This document shows positions 32,815 to 40,913 of a DNA stretch of 42,035 bases, piece by piece. Location: positions 1-42,035 of the forward strand of contig JAHBUH010000031.1 of assembly GCA_019638185.1 (NCBI GenBank), in the 5' to 3' direction. A program made the translations under genes and the position numbers. The notes beneath the pieces are model-generated. The model ran no database searches. It worked only from the letters and a program-made list of their open reading frames with translations, and had not been told where the DNA came from. Every line of letters starts with the position of its first letter. Positions within the stretch are counted from its first letter, which is position 1. The stretch comes from Leadbetterella sp. GTDB lineage: Bacteria; Bacteroidota; Bacteroidia; Cytophagales; Spirosomataceae.

Positions 32815-32828
32815 TAATCTATAGATTA
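32815..32828. promoter_or_regulatory. Palindromic operator candidate upstream of the TonB receptor
   Basis: TAATCTATAGATTA is a perfect 14 bp palindrome, 31 bp upstream of the receptor start codon. Ten bases of it (AATCTATAGA) recur exactly at 36607-36616, before the sulfite reductase. No clear -7 box could be placed between it and the gene, so the exact mechanism is open. Confidence 0.55.
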
Positions 32829-32859
32829 AATATATTATCATAATCAAAAACCAATTCTT

Positions 32860-35418
32860 ATGAAAAACATCGTCAAACTCCTGTTATTTGCCCTGATTCC
32901 CTGCCTGGGCCATGCTCAGAATGTTCCTCTGATTAACGCCCAGATCAAAGGTGTACTGCGTGACAAAGCCTCCCGGGAGCCCGTAGTAGGGGCCAGCGTT
33001 ACCATCCGCGGAACCACTAACGGGGCCATTACCGATATCAACGGCGAGTTCAGCCTGACTACCGGCCAGACCCTCCCCTTTACCCTTGTCATCCGCTCGG
33101 TAGGCTACAAAACGCTGGAATACCTGGCTGAATCTAACCAGCTGAACATTGAACTCACCACCACGGAGTCTTCCCTGCAGGAGGTGGTGGTTACCTCCCG
33201 GCGCCGGGCCGAGAAGATCCAGGAAGTGCCCATCCCCATTTCTATTGTCCGGGGCGCGGCCATTGAAGATGCAGGCGCATTTAACGTGAACCGGTTGAAA
33301 GAACTGGTACCCACCGTGCAGCTCTACGCCTCCAATCCGCGAAACACCACCCTGAACATCCGCGGCCTGGGCTCCACCTATGGCCTGACCAATGACGGTA
33401 TTGATCCGGGCGTAGGCTTTTACCTGGACGGCGTGTACCTCGCCCGTCCGGCAGCCACCGCACTGGACTTCATTGATATTGAACAGGTAGAAGTGCTGCG
33501 CGGTCCCCAGGGCACCCTCTTCGGCAAAAACACCACCTCCGGTGCCTTTAACGTCACTTCCCGGCTGCCCGAATTCCGGCCGGGCGGTACCTTTGAGGTA
33601 AGCTACGGGAACTACGGCTACATCCAGGCCAAAACCTCCCTCACCGGCCCGCTGGCTAAAAACCTGGCCGCCAGGGTCTCCTTCTCCGGCACCCAGCGAA
33701 ACGGTACCGTCTATAACGTAGCTTCCGATTCCTGGATAAATGACGTCAATAACCTGGGCGTAAGAGGCCAGTTGCTCTACACGCCCACCGAGCAGGTAAA
33801 AATCCTTCTGGCCGGCGACATCACCGACCAGAAGCCCAACGGCTACGGCTGGGGAATTGCCGGAGTAGTGAACACGCAGCGGGCCGCCTACCGCCAGTTT
33901 GACGCCATCATCAAGGACCTCGGCTACGAACTCCCCTACAAAAGCGCCTTCGAACGGAAAGTAGACCTGGATACCCGGTCCAAAGCCGATAACCGGCTGG
34001 GCGGCGTATCGCTGAATACTGATGTAAAAATCGGAAACGGAACCCTCACTTCCACCACGGCCTACCGCTACTGGAAATGGGTGCCGCTAAACGACAGGGA
34101 TTACACCGGCCTGCCCGTGTTTACCATCTCGGCCGGTAACTCCATCCACGACCAGTGGTCCCAGGAATTCCGCTACTCCGGTAAAGTGGGCGAAAAAGTC
34201 AGCGGGGTCATCGGGCTTTTCGGACTCTGGCAGGACCTCAGTACCGATCCCGTCCATACAGAGGAGGCGGGATCCGCGCAGTGGCGTTTTGCCCAAAGCA
34301 GCACCAGCACGCTATGGGCTACCCCGGGCCTGTTTGATAATTACGGCATCCGTACCACCTACGGCATAAAAAGCACCGGGCTGGCAGCCTATACCCAGAT
34401 CGACTGGGAGATTATCCCCAAACTGCACATCCTGCCCGGCCTCCGCTATAACTACGATAAGAAGATCGTGAACTATGACCGGAAACGCTACGGCGGGCTT
34501 CAAACCACCGATCCGGCCCTCCTGGCCTTGAAAAACGGTGTTTACAGCAATCAGTCCTTTACTACAGACGCCGTGGAAGGCAACTTCTCCGGCCAGCTTT
34601 CCCTGCAATACAAGCTGAACCCCAAAGTAAACGCCTTTGCCACCTACTCCATCAGCTACAAACCCGTAGGGGTGAACGTGGGGGGGCTGCCCACCGCTAA
34701 CGGACAGGTGCTGCTGGAACTGGCCCAGGTAAAACCGGAGGCCGTTAATCACAAGGAACTGGGTATCAAAACCAATCCCGGCAAAAACGCCGTCCTTAAC
34801 TTCACCCTTTACCAGACCGACATCCGCGACTTCCAGACCCAGGTCCAAACCCCCGAACCCGGCGTAAACCGGGGCTACCTGGCCAATGCCGAGCAGGTGC
34901 GGGTGCGCGGCGTGGAAATAGACGGTAACCTCTCCGTAGGAAATTCACTCCGCCTCAATGCAGCACTGGCCTACACGGATGGTAAATATGTAAAATTCAC
35001 GAACGCCCCCGTGCCGCTGGAAGAAGTAGGCGGCACCCAGGCCTTCAAAGACATCTCCGGGGGAGAGCTGCCCGGCATCTCCAAATGGTCAGGATCACTC
35101 GGCGCTGAAGTGGCCCGGAAAGGCAGCCTGATCCGGCTCAGCGGCAACTACTTCCTGGGCGCCGATGTCTTCTACCGCTCGGAATTCTCCTCCAGCCCCT
35201 CGCCCTCCCGATACCTGAACATTAACGGCTACGCCCTGTTAAACGCCCGGGCCGGCTTCCGGGCCTCTAACGGCATCACCTTCTTCCTCTGGAGCCGGAA
35301 CCTGGCTAACAGCGACTACTACGAGCAGCTCCTGGCCGCCCCGGGCAGCTACGGCCAGTACGCCGGTATCCTGGGCGACCCGCGGACCTACGGGGTAACG
35401 CTGCGGTATTCGTTCTGA
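32860..35418 (+). CDS. TonB-dependent receptor
   Basis: An 852-residue outer-membrane receptor. The order is signal peptide (MKNIVKLLLFALIP, cleavage near HAQ), carboxypeptidase-like domain (about 28-100, with ASVTIRGTTNGAITDINGEFSL), a TonB-box-like SLQEVVVTSRR near 112-122, a plug domain with NTTLNIRGLGSTYG and VEVLRGPQGTLFGKNTTSGAFNV (about 165-230) and a beta barrel ending in the aromatic C-terminal Phe (TLRYSF). Such receptors take up large or scarce ligands by TonB-derived energy; no SusD partner follows. The palindrome upstream, shared with the sulfite reductase, suggests regulation by sulfur supply and thus a sulfur-containing ligand, which is an inference only. A terminator follows. 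Confidence 0.93.
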   Translation: MKNIVKLLLFALIPCLGHAQNVPLINAQIKGVLRDKASREPVVGASVTIRGTTNGAITDINGEFSLTTGQTLPFTLVIRSVGYKTLEYLAESNQLNIELTTTESSLQEVVVTSRRRAEKIQEVPIPISIVRGAAIEDAGAFNVNRLKELVPTVQLYASNPRNTTLNIRGLGSTYGLTNDGIDPGVGFYLDGVYLARPAATALDFIDIEQVEVLRGPQGTLFGKNTTSGAFNVTSRLPEFRPGGTFEVSYGNYGYIQAKTSLTGPLAKNLAARVSFSGTQRNGTVYNVASDSWINDVNNLGVRGQLLYTPTEQVKILLAGDITDQKPNGYGWGIAGVVNTQRAAYRQFDAIIKDLGYELPYKSAFERKVDLDTRSKADNRLGGVSLNTDVKIGNGTLTSTTAYRYWKWVPLNDRDYTGLPVFTISAGNSIHDQWSQEFRYSGKVGEKVSGVIGLFGLWQDLSTDPVHTEEAGSAQWRFAQSSTSTLWATPGLFDNYGIRTTYGIKSTGLAAYTQIDWEIIPKLHILPGLRYNYDKKIVNYDRKRYGGLQTTDPALLALKNGVYSNQSFTTDAVEGNFSGQLSLQYKLNPKVNAFATYSISYKPVGVNVGGLPTANGQVLLELAQVKPEAVNHKELGIKTNPGKNAVLNFTLYQTDIRDFQTQVQTPEPGVNRGYLANAEQVRVRGVEIDGNLSVGNSLRLNAALAYTDGKYVKFTNAPVPLEEVGGTQAFKDISGGELPGISKWSGSLGAEVARKGSLIRLSGNYFLGADVFYRSEFSSSPSPSRYLNINGYALLNARAGFRASNGITFFLWSRNLANSDYYEQLLAAPGSYGQYAGILGDPRTYGVTLRYSF

Positions 35419-35436
35419 ACTAAATAACCCTATCCC

Positions 35437-35468
35437 GGCAGGCTTTCGTCAGGAGGCCTGTCTTTTTT
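35437..35468 (+). terminator. Rho-independent terminator after the TonB receptor gene
   Basis: GGCAGGC and GCCTGTC form a 7 bp stem (one G-T pair) with a 12 nt loop, followed by TTTTTT. It begins 18 bp after the stop codon. Confidence 0.75.
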
Positions 35469-35542
35469 AATCACAATTGAATTTCTTGATCTCTGTCAAG
35501 TGCCAAATAACTTTAAAATACAGAAATTTGTCAAAAAAAACT

Positions 35543-35893
35543 ATGCTGACCCATATTCATCCTAAACTGCCCATGATAGATAAAGCGGCCACGAAAGCCT
35601 TTTATCTTAACCTGTTAGGGTTTCGTGTAATCTCCGACTACGGAGATTACCTGTTACTGGAAAAAGACCATATCGAAATTCATTTCTTTGAATTTAAAAC
35701 CCTGGATCCCAAAGAAAACTATGGACAGGTTTATATCCGGACAAACGACATTGATCAGGTCTACCGCACTTTCCTGGATAATAAAGTTCCCATCCATCCT
35801 AACGGCCCCCTGCAAACCAAACCCTGGGGACAACGGGAATTTTCCCTGCTGGATCCCAGCAGTAACCTGCTTACCTTTGGGCAGAAAGTGTGA
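35543..35893 (+). CDS. VOC family (glyoxalase/bleomycin-resistance-like) protein
   Basis: The ATG at 35543 (MLTHIHPKLPM) gives 116 residues, the size of a single vicinal-oxygen-chelate domain; the longer frame to 35477 is AT-rich leader. The pattern KLPMIDKAATKAFYLNLLGFRV, the EIHFFEF strand and the closing WGQREFSLLDPSSNLLTFGQK are characteristic of VOC proteins related to bleomycin-binding proteins. These form dimers that bind a hydrophobic antibiotic or catalyse metal-dependent reactions; here the metal ligands cannot be assigned with confidence. Its TGA overlaps the ATG of the following small frame (TGATG). Confidence 0.85.
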   Translation: MLTHIHPKLPMIDKAATKAFYLNLLGFRVISDYGDYLLLEKDHIEIHFFEFKTLDPKENYGQVYIRTNDIDQVYRTFLDNKVPIHPNGPLQTKPWGQREFSLLDPSSNLLTFGQKV

Positions 35894-36060
35894 TGAAATA
35901 TTTCCGGAATGAAAAAATGGCAAATGTTATTCATCATAACCAGGGCGACAATGCCCAAGCCACCATCAATTCCATTATTCAGGATAAAGAATTAGTTACT
36001 TCACTTAAAGAGGAAATAAATTTCTTAAGAAGTTTAATCAAAAATCAGGGTCAGCTTTGA
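35893..36060 (+). CDS. Small ORF resembling the tail of an XRE-type regulator
   Basis: A 55-codon frame starts at the ATG overlapping the VOC stop codon (TGATG) and ends at TGA 36058-36060. The last part, QGDNAQATINSIIQDKELV with a following helix of Leu/Glu/Lys heptads (SLKEEINFLRSLIKN), looks exactly like the coiled-coil tail that follows the helix-turn-helix domain in many Bacteroidota XRE-family regulators. The helix-turn-helix domain itself is absent. It is either the remnant of a regulator gene whose 5' part was lost or replaced by the VOC gene, or a small coiled-coil protein. The VOC overlap would favour translation by coupling. Confidence 0.45.
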   Translation: MKYFRNEKMANVIHHNQGDNAQATINSIIQDKELVTSLKEEINFLRSLIKNQGQL

Positions 36061-36215
36061 ACATGGCTGGAAAGTACCAGAAGATGAATACTTGGATAAA
36101 CAAAACATTCCAGCACCCAACTGAAATACAAAATGACGGAACTTTTTAATACACAAACATCTTTATTTAAATATTAAGGCAATACAAAAAATTATACTTC
36201 TTAGTCACTGAGGCA

Positions 36216-36425
36216 ATGGAGCTTACTATCAAAATTAACGACCGAAGCAAACAGGCAAAAGTATTCTATGAGTATTTAAAAACACTGCCATTTGTGAAAA
36301 TAGAGAGTCGGGATAATAACCCTTACAATCCTGAATTTGTAAAAATGATCAAAGAATCTGCCGCAAGCAAGAAAAGAACTATCATTGATCCGGAAGATGT
36401 ATGGGGAAGTTTAGGATTGAAGTAA
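36216..36425 (+). CDS. Small antitoxin-like protein, 69 residues
   Basis: The ATG at 36216 starts a 69-residue protein: MELTIKINDRSKQAKVFYEYLKTLPFVKIE, then a conserved-looking YNPEFVKMIKESAASKK and an IDPEDVWGSLGL end. Such small proteins, with a strand-loop-helix start and an acidic Trp-containing C-terminal segment, accompany RelE/ParE toxins in Bacteroidota. No toxin gene follows within the next 250 bp, so it would be an orphan. A 7 bp inverted repeat AACGGAA/TTCCGTT overlaps the stop and could be a weak terminator or operator. Confidence 0.55.
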   Translation: MELTIKINDRSKQAKVFYEYLKTLPFVKIESRDNNPYNPEFVKMIKESAASKKRTIIDPEDVWGSLGLK

Positions 36426-36606
36426 CGGAAATTATTCCGTTTCAGAAAACACAGTTACGGTGGAGGTTTTTTCAGCGATGGGCCATTACGCTGACAAATA
36501 GATCAGACCAGGAATCAGATAAATAGTCTCCCTACTCCAATACTATTCCTTTTTATTTCCCCCTGAAACTTTCACTTTTCCAAGTATCTCTTATATTTTC
36601 CTATTA

Positions 36607-36628
36607 AATCTATAGACTATATTAGTAT
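36607..36628. promoter_or_regulatory. Operator candidate of the sulfate assimilation operon
   Basis: AATCTATAGACTATATTAGT contains the AATCTATAGA word found in the palindrome before the TonB receptor and the TAGACT core of the palindrome before the sulfite exporter. Its position, about 30-50 bp before the presumed transcription start, would suit an activator or an Rrf2/CymR-like repressor. Confidence 0.5.
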
Positions 36629-36644
36629 AATACATTTTTGTATT

Positions 36645-36652
36645 TAATTTTG
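36645..36652 (+). promoter_or_regulatory. -7 promoter box of the sulfate assimilation operon
   Basis: TAATTTTG (TAnnTTTG type) with no proper TTTG at -33, where AT-rich operator sequence is found instead. Transcription should begin near 36659. Confidence 0.6.
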
Positions 36653-36713
36653 CCTTCTCAATACTGTTTTTCCGGTATTGAACCGGGTCAGTTTACTATC
36701 GAATACAAAAGAG

Positions 36714-38807
36714 ATGCAGAGTTTCCGTACTGAATTAGAGAATCCCGTTGTAGAGCTGGAGATCATTGAACTGGAGAGAAAAATCCGGGCCTTCCGGGAA
36801 GGGAAAATGCCCGAGGAAAAATTCCGCTCGCTGCGCCTGGCCCGTGGCGTATACGGACAGCGTCAGCCCGGTGTTCAGATGGTGCGCATCAAGCTGCCCT
36901 TCGGCCGGGTGACCTTTGACCAGATCCTGAAAATAGCCGATGTATCCGATGAATACGCCAGCAAAAACCTGCACCTGACCACCCGCCAGGACATCCAGAT
37001 TCACTTTGTGAGCCTCGATAAAACCCCGGAGCTCTGGGCTAAACTGGCAGAAGACGACATGACCCTGCGAGAGGCCTGCGGCAATACCGTTCGGAATGTA
37101 ACCGCCTCTCCTACGGCCGGTATTGACCCGGATGAACCCTTTGATGTTTCACCCTATGCCCGGGCTACCTTTGAGTATTTTGTGCGTAACCCCATTTGCG
37201 CTGAAATGGGACGGAAATTTAAAATCTCGTTCTCATCCAGCGACAAAGACTCCGCTTTTTCCTATATCCATGACTTTGGTTTTATACCCAAGCTGCACGA
37301 GGGCCGCCGGGGCTTTAAAGTGATGCTGGGCGGGGGGCTGGGTGCCCAGCCCATCCTGGCATACGAAATCTATGATTTCCTCCCGGAAGAAGAGATCATT
37401 CCCTACATGGAGGCCACCATACGGGTTTTTGACCGTTACGGCGAGCGTACTAACCGCAATAAAGCCCGTTTCAAATACCTGGTACAATCCAAAGGCCTGG
37501 AAGAGGTACTCCGGCTCATCGAAGAAGAAAAAACGGCCATCAAAAACAAAACGTTTACGGTGGATCGGGAGAAGATTACTCAGCCCGAGCCCCCCACTGC
37601 TCCTGTAGGAACCGTGGAACCTGTGGACCCGGCTGCGTTTGCCATCTGGAAAAGAACCAATGTTTTTGAACAGAAGCAAAAGGGATATTTCGGAGTATAC
37701 GTAAAGGTACTGACCGGTGATATACCTACGGATAAAGCCCGCGAGCTGATAGCCGGGGTTCAGGGGCATATCGCCAATGACATCCGGATCACGCAGGATC
37801 AGAACCTGCTTTTTAAATACGTAAGAGAGGAATCACTCCCCCATATATTTAACCTGCTGACCCGGCTGGGTTACGCTAAACCCGGCTATAACAGCACCTC
37901 TGATGTAACCACCTGCCCCGGCACAGACACCTGTAACCTGGGTATCTCCAACTCCACCGAAATGGCGAGGGTGCTGGAGCAATACATCCATGAGTTTCAT
38001 TCGGACTTTGTCTATGAAACCGACCTGAAGATCAAAATCTCCGGCTGTATGAACTCCTGCGGTCAGCACGGCCTGGCGCATATCGGTTTTCACGGCGCTT
38101 CCAGCAAAGTAGGGGGCAAAGTTATTCCTGCTGCGCAGGTAATGCTGGGCGGAGGTACAGTAGGAAACGGTGTGGGCCGGGTAGCCGAACGCATCACCAA
38201 AGTCCCCACGAAACGGGTGCTGCAGGTGGTAGACTACATCCTGCAGGACTATAAGCAGAACCGGCTGGAAGCCGAAAACTTCCATGCCTATTACGACCGT
38301 CAGACCAAAGATTACTTTTACCAGCTTCTGAAGCCGCTGGCCGACACCACTAACCTCACTGACGATGAATACGTGGACTGGGGCCACGAGGGAACCTTCG
38401 CCACGGCCATCGGGGTAGGCGAATGCGCCGGCGTGATCATTGACCTGGTGGCTACTCTCCTGGTGGAAGCCGAAGAAAAGCTGGACTGGGCCCGCCAGGC
38501 CCTGGACAGGCAGCAATACGCTGATTCCATCTACCACTCTTACAATTCATTTGTATGGACCGCCAAGGCGCTCCTCCTGGATAAAGGGGTCAATGCCCGT
38601 ACCCAGGCACTGGTCATTGAAGAATTTGATAAGCACTTTGTGGCAGACGGCACCTTTACCTTCCCTACCACCTTCAGCGAAAGGGTTTTGCAGATCAACA
38701 AATACGAGCCTTCGCGGGAGTTTGCCGAAACCTTCCTGCTGCAGGCTACGGCCTTCCACCTCGAAGCCGCCGACAAACGGGAGGAAATACGTACAATAAA
38801 CAACTAA
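36714..38807 (+). CDS. Ferredoxin-type sulfite (nitrite/sulfite) reductase with C-terminal HEPN domain
   Basis: The ATG at 36714 gives 697 residues; a TTG at 36678 is an alternative. Two ferredoxin-like half-domains (about 45-110 and 315-385) flank the siroheme-binding repeats. The iron-sulfur/siroheme cysteines are present as Cys-x5-Cys (C401, C407) and Cys-x3-Cys (C445, C449). Residues roughly 575-690 form a helical HEPN domain fused to the enzyme. Context (siroheme synthesis, CysH, CysD, CysN) says it reduces sulfite to sulfide with six electrons, probably from ferredoxin; nitrite reductase is an alternative. HEPN proteins are best known as RNases or nucleotide-binding modules, so the role of this tail is open. 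Confidence 0.9.
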   Translation: MQSFRTELENPVVELEIIELERKIRAFREGKMPEEKFRSLRLARGVYGQRQPGVQMVRIKLPFGRVTFDQILKIADVSDEYASKNLHLTTRQDIQIHFVSLDKTPELWAKLAEDDMTLREACGNTVRNVTASPTAGIDPDEPFDVSPYARATFEYFVRNPICAEMGRKFKISFSSSDKDSAFSYIHDFGFIPKLHEGRRGFKVMLGGGLGAQPILAYEIYDFLPEEEIIPYMEATIRVFDRYGERTNRNKARFKYLVQSKGLEEVLRLIEEEKTAIKNKTFTVDREKITQPEPPTAPVGTVEPVDPAAFAIWKRTNVFEQKQKGYFGVYVKVLTGDIPTDKARELIAGVQGHIANDIRITQDQNLLFKYVREESLPHIFNLLTRLGYAKPGYNSTSDVTTCPGTDTCNLGISNSTEMARVLEQYIHEFHSDFVYETDLKIKISGCMNSCGQHGLAHIGFHGASSKVGGKVIPAAQVMLGGGTVGNGVGRVAERITKVPTKRVLQVVDYILQDYKQNRLEAENFHAYYDRQTKDYFYQLLKPLADTTNLTDDEYVDWGHEGTFATAIGVGECAGVIIDLVATLLVEAEEKLDWARQALDRQQYADSIYHSYNSFVWTAKALLLDKGVNARTQALVIEEFDKHFVADGTFTFPTTFSERVLQINKYEPSREFAETFLLQATAFHLEAADKREEIRTINN

Positions 38808-38838
38808 CAGGAACCCGGTTACACCCCGGAAAAAAGAT

Positions 38839-39621
38839 ATGAAACCGTTTGTAACACTAGTGGGCGCAGGACCCGGAGATTCAGACCTGATCACCTTAAA
38901 GGGCATCAAAGCCATCAAAGAGGCGGATGTTATCCTTTATGATGCGCTGGTCAATGAGGAGCTGTTAGACTATGCCCGCCCTTCCTGCGTAAAAATATAT
39001 GTAGGGAAGCGCGCCGAGCGCCTCTCCACCAAACAGGAAAACATTAACCAGCTGATGGTGGATTATGCCCTCACCCACGGCCATGTGGTACGGCTGAAAG
39101 GCGGTGACCCCTTTGTGTTCGGGCGGGGTGGCGAGGAAATCGATTATGTGCGCCAATACGGCATAGAAACCGCCGTAGTACCCGGCATTTCCTCTTCCAT
39201 AGGACTCACCGGCCTGCAGCAGATTCCTTTGACCTACCGCGGCATCAGTGAAAGCTTCTGGGTGATCACCGGCTCTACCAAAGAAGGCCACCTCTCAGAA
39301 GACCTGTATACCGCGGTGAAGACAAACGCCACCGTGGTAGTGCTCATGGGCTTTTCAAAACTGAAGGAGATAGTAGAGCTGTACCAGGGCCACGGCCGGG
39401 GCCAGCTGCCCATTGCCATGATCCAGAACGGCTCACTGCCTAATGAAAGGATCGCGCTGGGTACCATGGACACCATTGAAGAGCAGTCCAAAAGTAACCT
39501 GCTGGGCGTACCGGCCGTGATCATCATTGGCGAGGTGGTGGCCCGGCACCGGGAGTTTAAGGCCCTGGTCAGTAACCTGGACGGGAGCTTATATAAAGAT
39601 GAAATAACCGTGAGCTGTTAA
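38839..39621 (+). CDS. cobA: Uroporphyrinogen-III C-methyltransferase
   Basis: A 260-residue SAM-dependent tetrapyrrole methylase with the VGAGPGDSDLITLKG signature at the N-terminus, VRLKGGDPFVFGRGGEE near residue 80, PGISSS and the AMIQNGS/GTMDTI segments. It makes precorrin-2 from uroporphyrinogen III with two methyl transfers. The stand-alone CobA form fits here because the remaining CysG activities come from the next gene. It is 31 bp downstream of the sulfite reductase, which needs the siroheme product. Confidence 0.95.
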   Translation: MKPFVTLVGAGPGDSDLITLKGIKAIKEADVILYDALVNEELLDYARPSCVKIYVGKRAERLSTKQENINQLMVDYALTHGHVVRLKGGDPFVFGRGGEEIDYVRQYGIETAVVPGISSSIGLTGLQQIPLTYRGISESFWVITGSTKEGHLSEDLYTAVKTNATVVVLMGFSKLKEIVELYQGHGRGQLPIAMIQNGSLPNERIALGTMDTIEEQSKSNLLGVPAVIIIGEVVARHREFKALVSNLDGSLYKDEITVSC

Positions 39622-39648
39622 AAACGGATCTGCCTGAAGACTTTATAA

Positions 39649-40230
39649 ATGAACGAACTGTTTCCCATATTCCTCAAAATGCACGAGATCCGGACCCTGC
39701 TGGTGGGCGCCGGACCGGTAGGGCTGGAAAAGCTTCAGGCCATCCTGAAAAGCTCGCCCCGGGCACGGGTAGAGGTGGTGGCGCAGGAAGCCGATGAGGA
39801 AACACAGGCATTTATAGCGCAGCACGATACGATCACGCTGCACCGGAAAGCGTTTGAGGAAAGCGACCTGGACGGCAAAGACCTGGTGATTTTAGCCACC
39901 AATAATGCCGCCCTCAATGAGAGAATCCGTACCTTTGCAGAAGAAAGGCATATTCTTCTGAACGTGGCAGATAAGCCGGACCTGTGTAACTTTTACCTGG
40001 GTTCCGTAGTGCAGAAAGGTAACCTGAAGCTGGGCATCTCCACGAACGGGAAATCGCCCACCATGGCCAAGCGCCTGAAGGAATTCTTTAACGATATCCT
40101 CCCGGAAGAAATTGACGAAACCCTGCAGCTCATGCAGGAATACCGTAACCAGCTGAAGGGAGATTTCAGACATAAAGTGGAAACACTGAATGCACATACA
40201 CGTGAGTTTATTCATGATAGAGCAGATTAA
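39649..40230 (+). CDS. Precorrin-2 dehydrogenase/sirohydrochlorin ferrochelatase (Met8-like)
   Basis: A 193-residue protein matching the N-terminal domain of CysG and Met8/SirC: Rossmann motif LLVGAGPVGLEKLQ, NVADKPDLCNFYLG substrate segment (about residues 103-116) and KLGISTNGKSPTMAKRLKEF. It oxidises precorrin-2 to sirohydrochlorin with NAD+; the Met8-like form also inserts iron, whereas SirC only dehydrogenates, and this sequence alone does not decide which. No separate ferrochelatase gene is seen in the window, which favours bifunctionality. Its last 17 bases overlap the cysH start at 40214. Confidence 0.88.
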   Translation: MNELFPIFLKMHEIRTLLVGAGPVGLEKLQAILKSSPRARVEVVAQEADEETQAFIAQHDTITLHRKAFEESDLDGKDLVILATNNAALNERIRTFAEERHILLNVADKPDLCNFYLGSVVQKGNLKLGISTNGKSPTMAKRLKEFFNDILPEEIDETLQLMQEYRNQLKGDFRHKVETLNAHTREFIHDRAD

Positions 40231-40912
40231 AACAGACATATCCAACCTAAGCGCCGAAGCCATCATCCGGTACATTCACCGGAATTATGGCCGGGAGGCG
40301 GTTTTTTCTACTTCCTTCGGAATAGAAGACCAGGTCATCACGCACATGCTGGAAGAGGCCAAAGCCGAAATAGACATATTCACGCTGGAAACCGGGCGCC
40401 TGTTTCCCGAGACCTATAAAGTCTGGAACCGCACCCTGGAAAAATACGGCCTGCCCATTAAGGCCTACTATCCGAACACCGAAGCCGTGGAAAAAATGGT
40501 GACCGAAAAAGGGCCGTCCAGCTTCTATAACAGCGTGGAAGACCGCAAGGAATGCTGCTACATCCGCAAAATAGAGCCCCTGAAAAGGGCCGTAAAAGGA
40601 TACAAGGTCTGGATAACGGGCATCCGGGCCGACCAGTCGGCTAACCGCGAAGACATGAGCCCCGTGGAATGGGATGAAGGAAACGGCCTCATCAAGATCC
40701 ACCCCCTGTTTTACTGGACCCTGGCTGACGTGGAAAATTACCTGAAAGCGAATCATATCCCTTATAACGTTCTGCACGACAAAGGCTTTCCGAGCATCGG
40801 GTGTCAGCCCTGCACCCGGGCCATTCAGCCCGGTGAAGACTTCAGGGCCGGAAGATGGTGGTGGGAAGACAAAAGTAAAAAAGAGTGTGGTTTACATCGA
40901 ACAACAAATTAG
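40214..40912 (+). CDS. cysH: Assimilatory APS reductase (CysH family)
   Basis: The ATG at 40214 overlaps the previous stop by 17 bases and gives 232 residues. The PP-loop-like start FSTSFGIEDQVITHM is followed by ETGRLFPET. The four [4Fe-4S] cysteines of the APS-reducing subgroup are there (Cys114-Cys115 in ECCYIRK, Cys197 and Cys200 in GCQPC), and the catalytic Cys225 sits in the C-terminal ECGLH motif. This CC/CxxC arrangement indicates that APS, not PAPS, is reduced to sulfite with thioredoxin as donor, consistent with the lack of an APS kinase gene here. Confidence 0.95.
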   Translation: MIEQIKTDISNLSAEAIIRYIHRNYGREAVFSTSFGIEDQVITHMLEEAKAEIDIFTLETGRLFPETYKVWNRTLEKYGLPIKAYYPNTEAVEKMVTEKGPSSFYNSVEDRKECCYIRKIEPLKRAVKGYKVWITGIRADQSANREDMSPVEWDEGNGLIKIHPLFYWTLADVENYLKANHIPYNVLHDKGFPSIGCQPCTRAIQPGEDFRAGRWWWEDKSKKECGLHRTTN

Positions 40913-40913
40913 A

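Larger units (their letters stand above)
36426..36713. other. Regulatory spacer before the sulfate assimilation operon
   Basis: About 290 bp without a gene. The first half is unremarkable; the last 110 bp are strongly AT-rich and contain the operator candidate (36607-36628) and the -7 box of the sulfite reductase operon. Confidence 0.6.

Noticed and set aside
36063-36149. 28-codon frame after the XRE-tail ORF
   Set aside because: Too short, no pattern, sits in decaying intergenic sequence.
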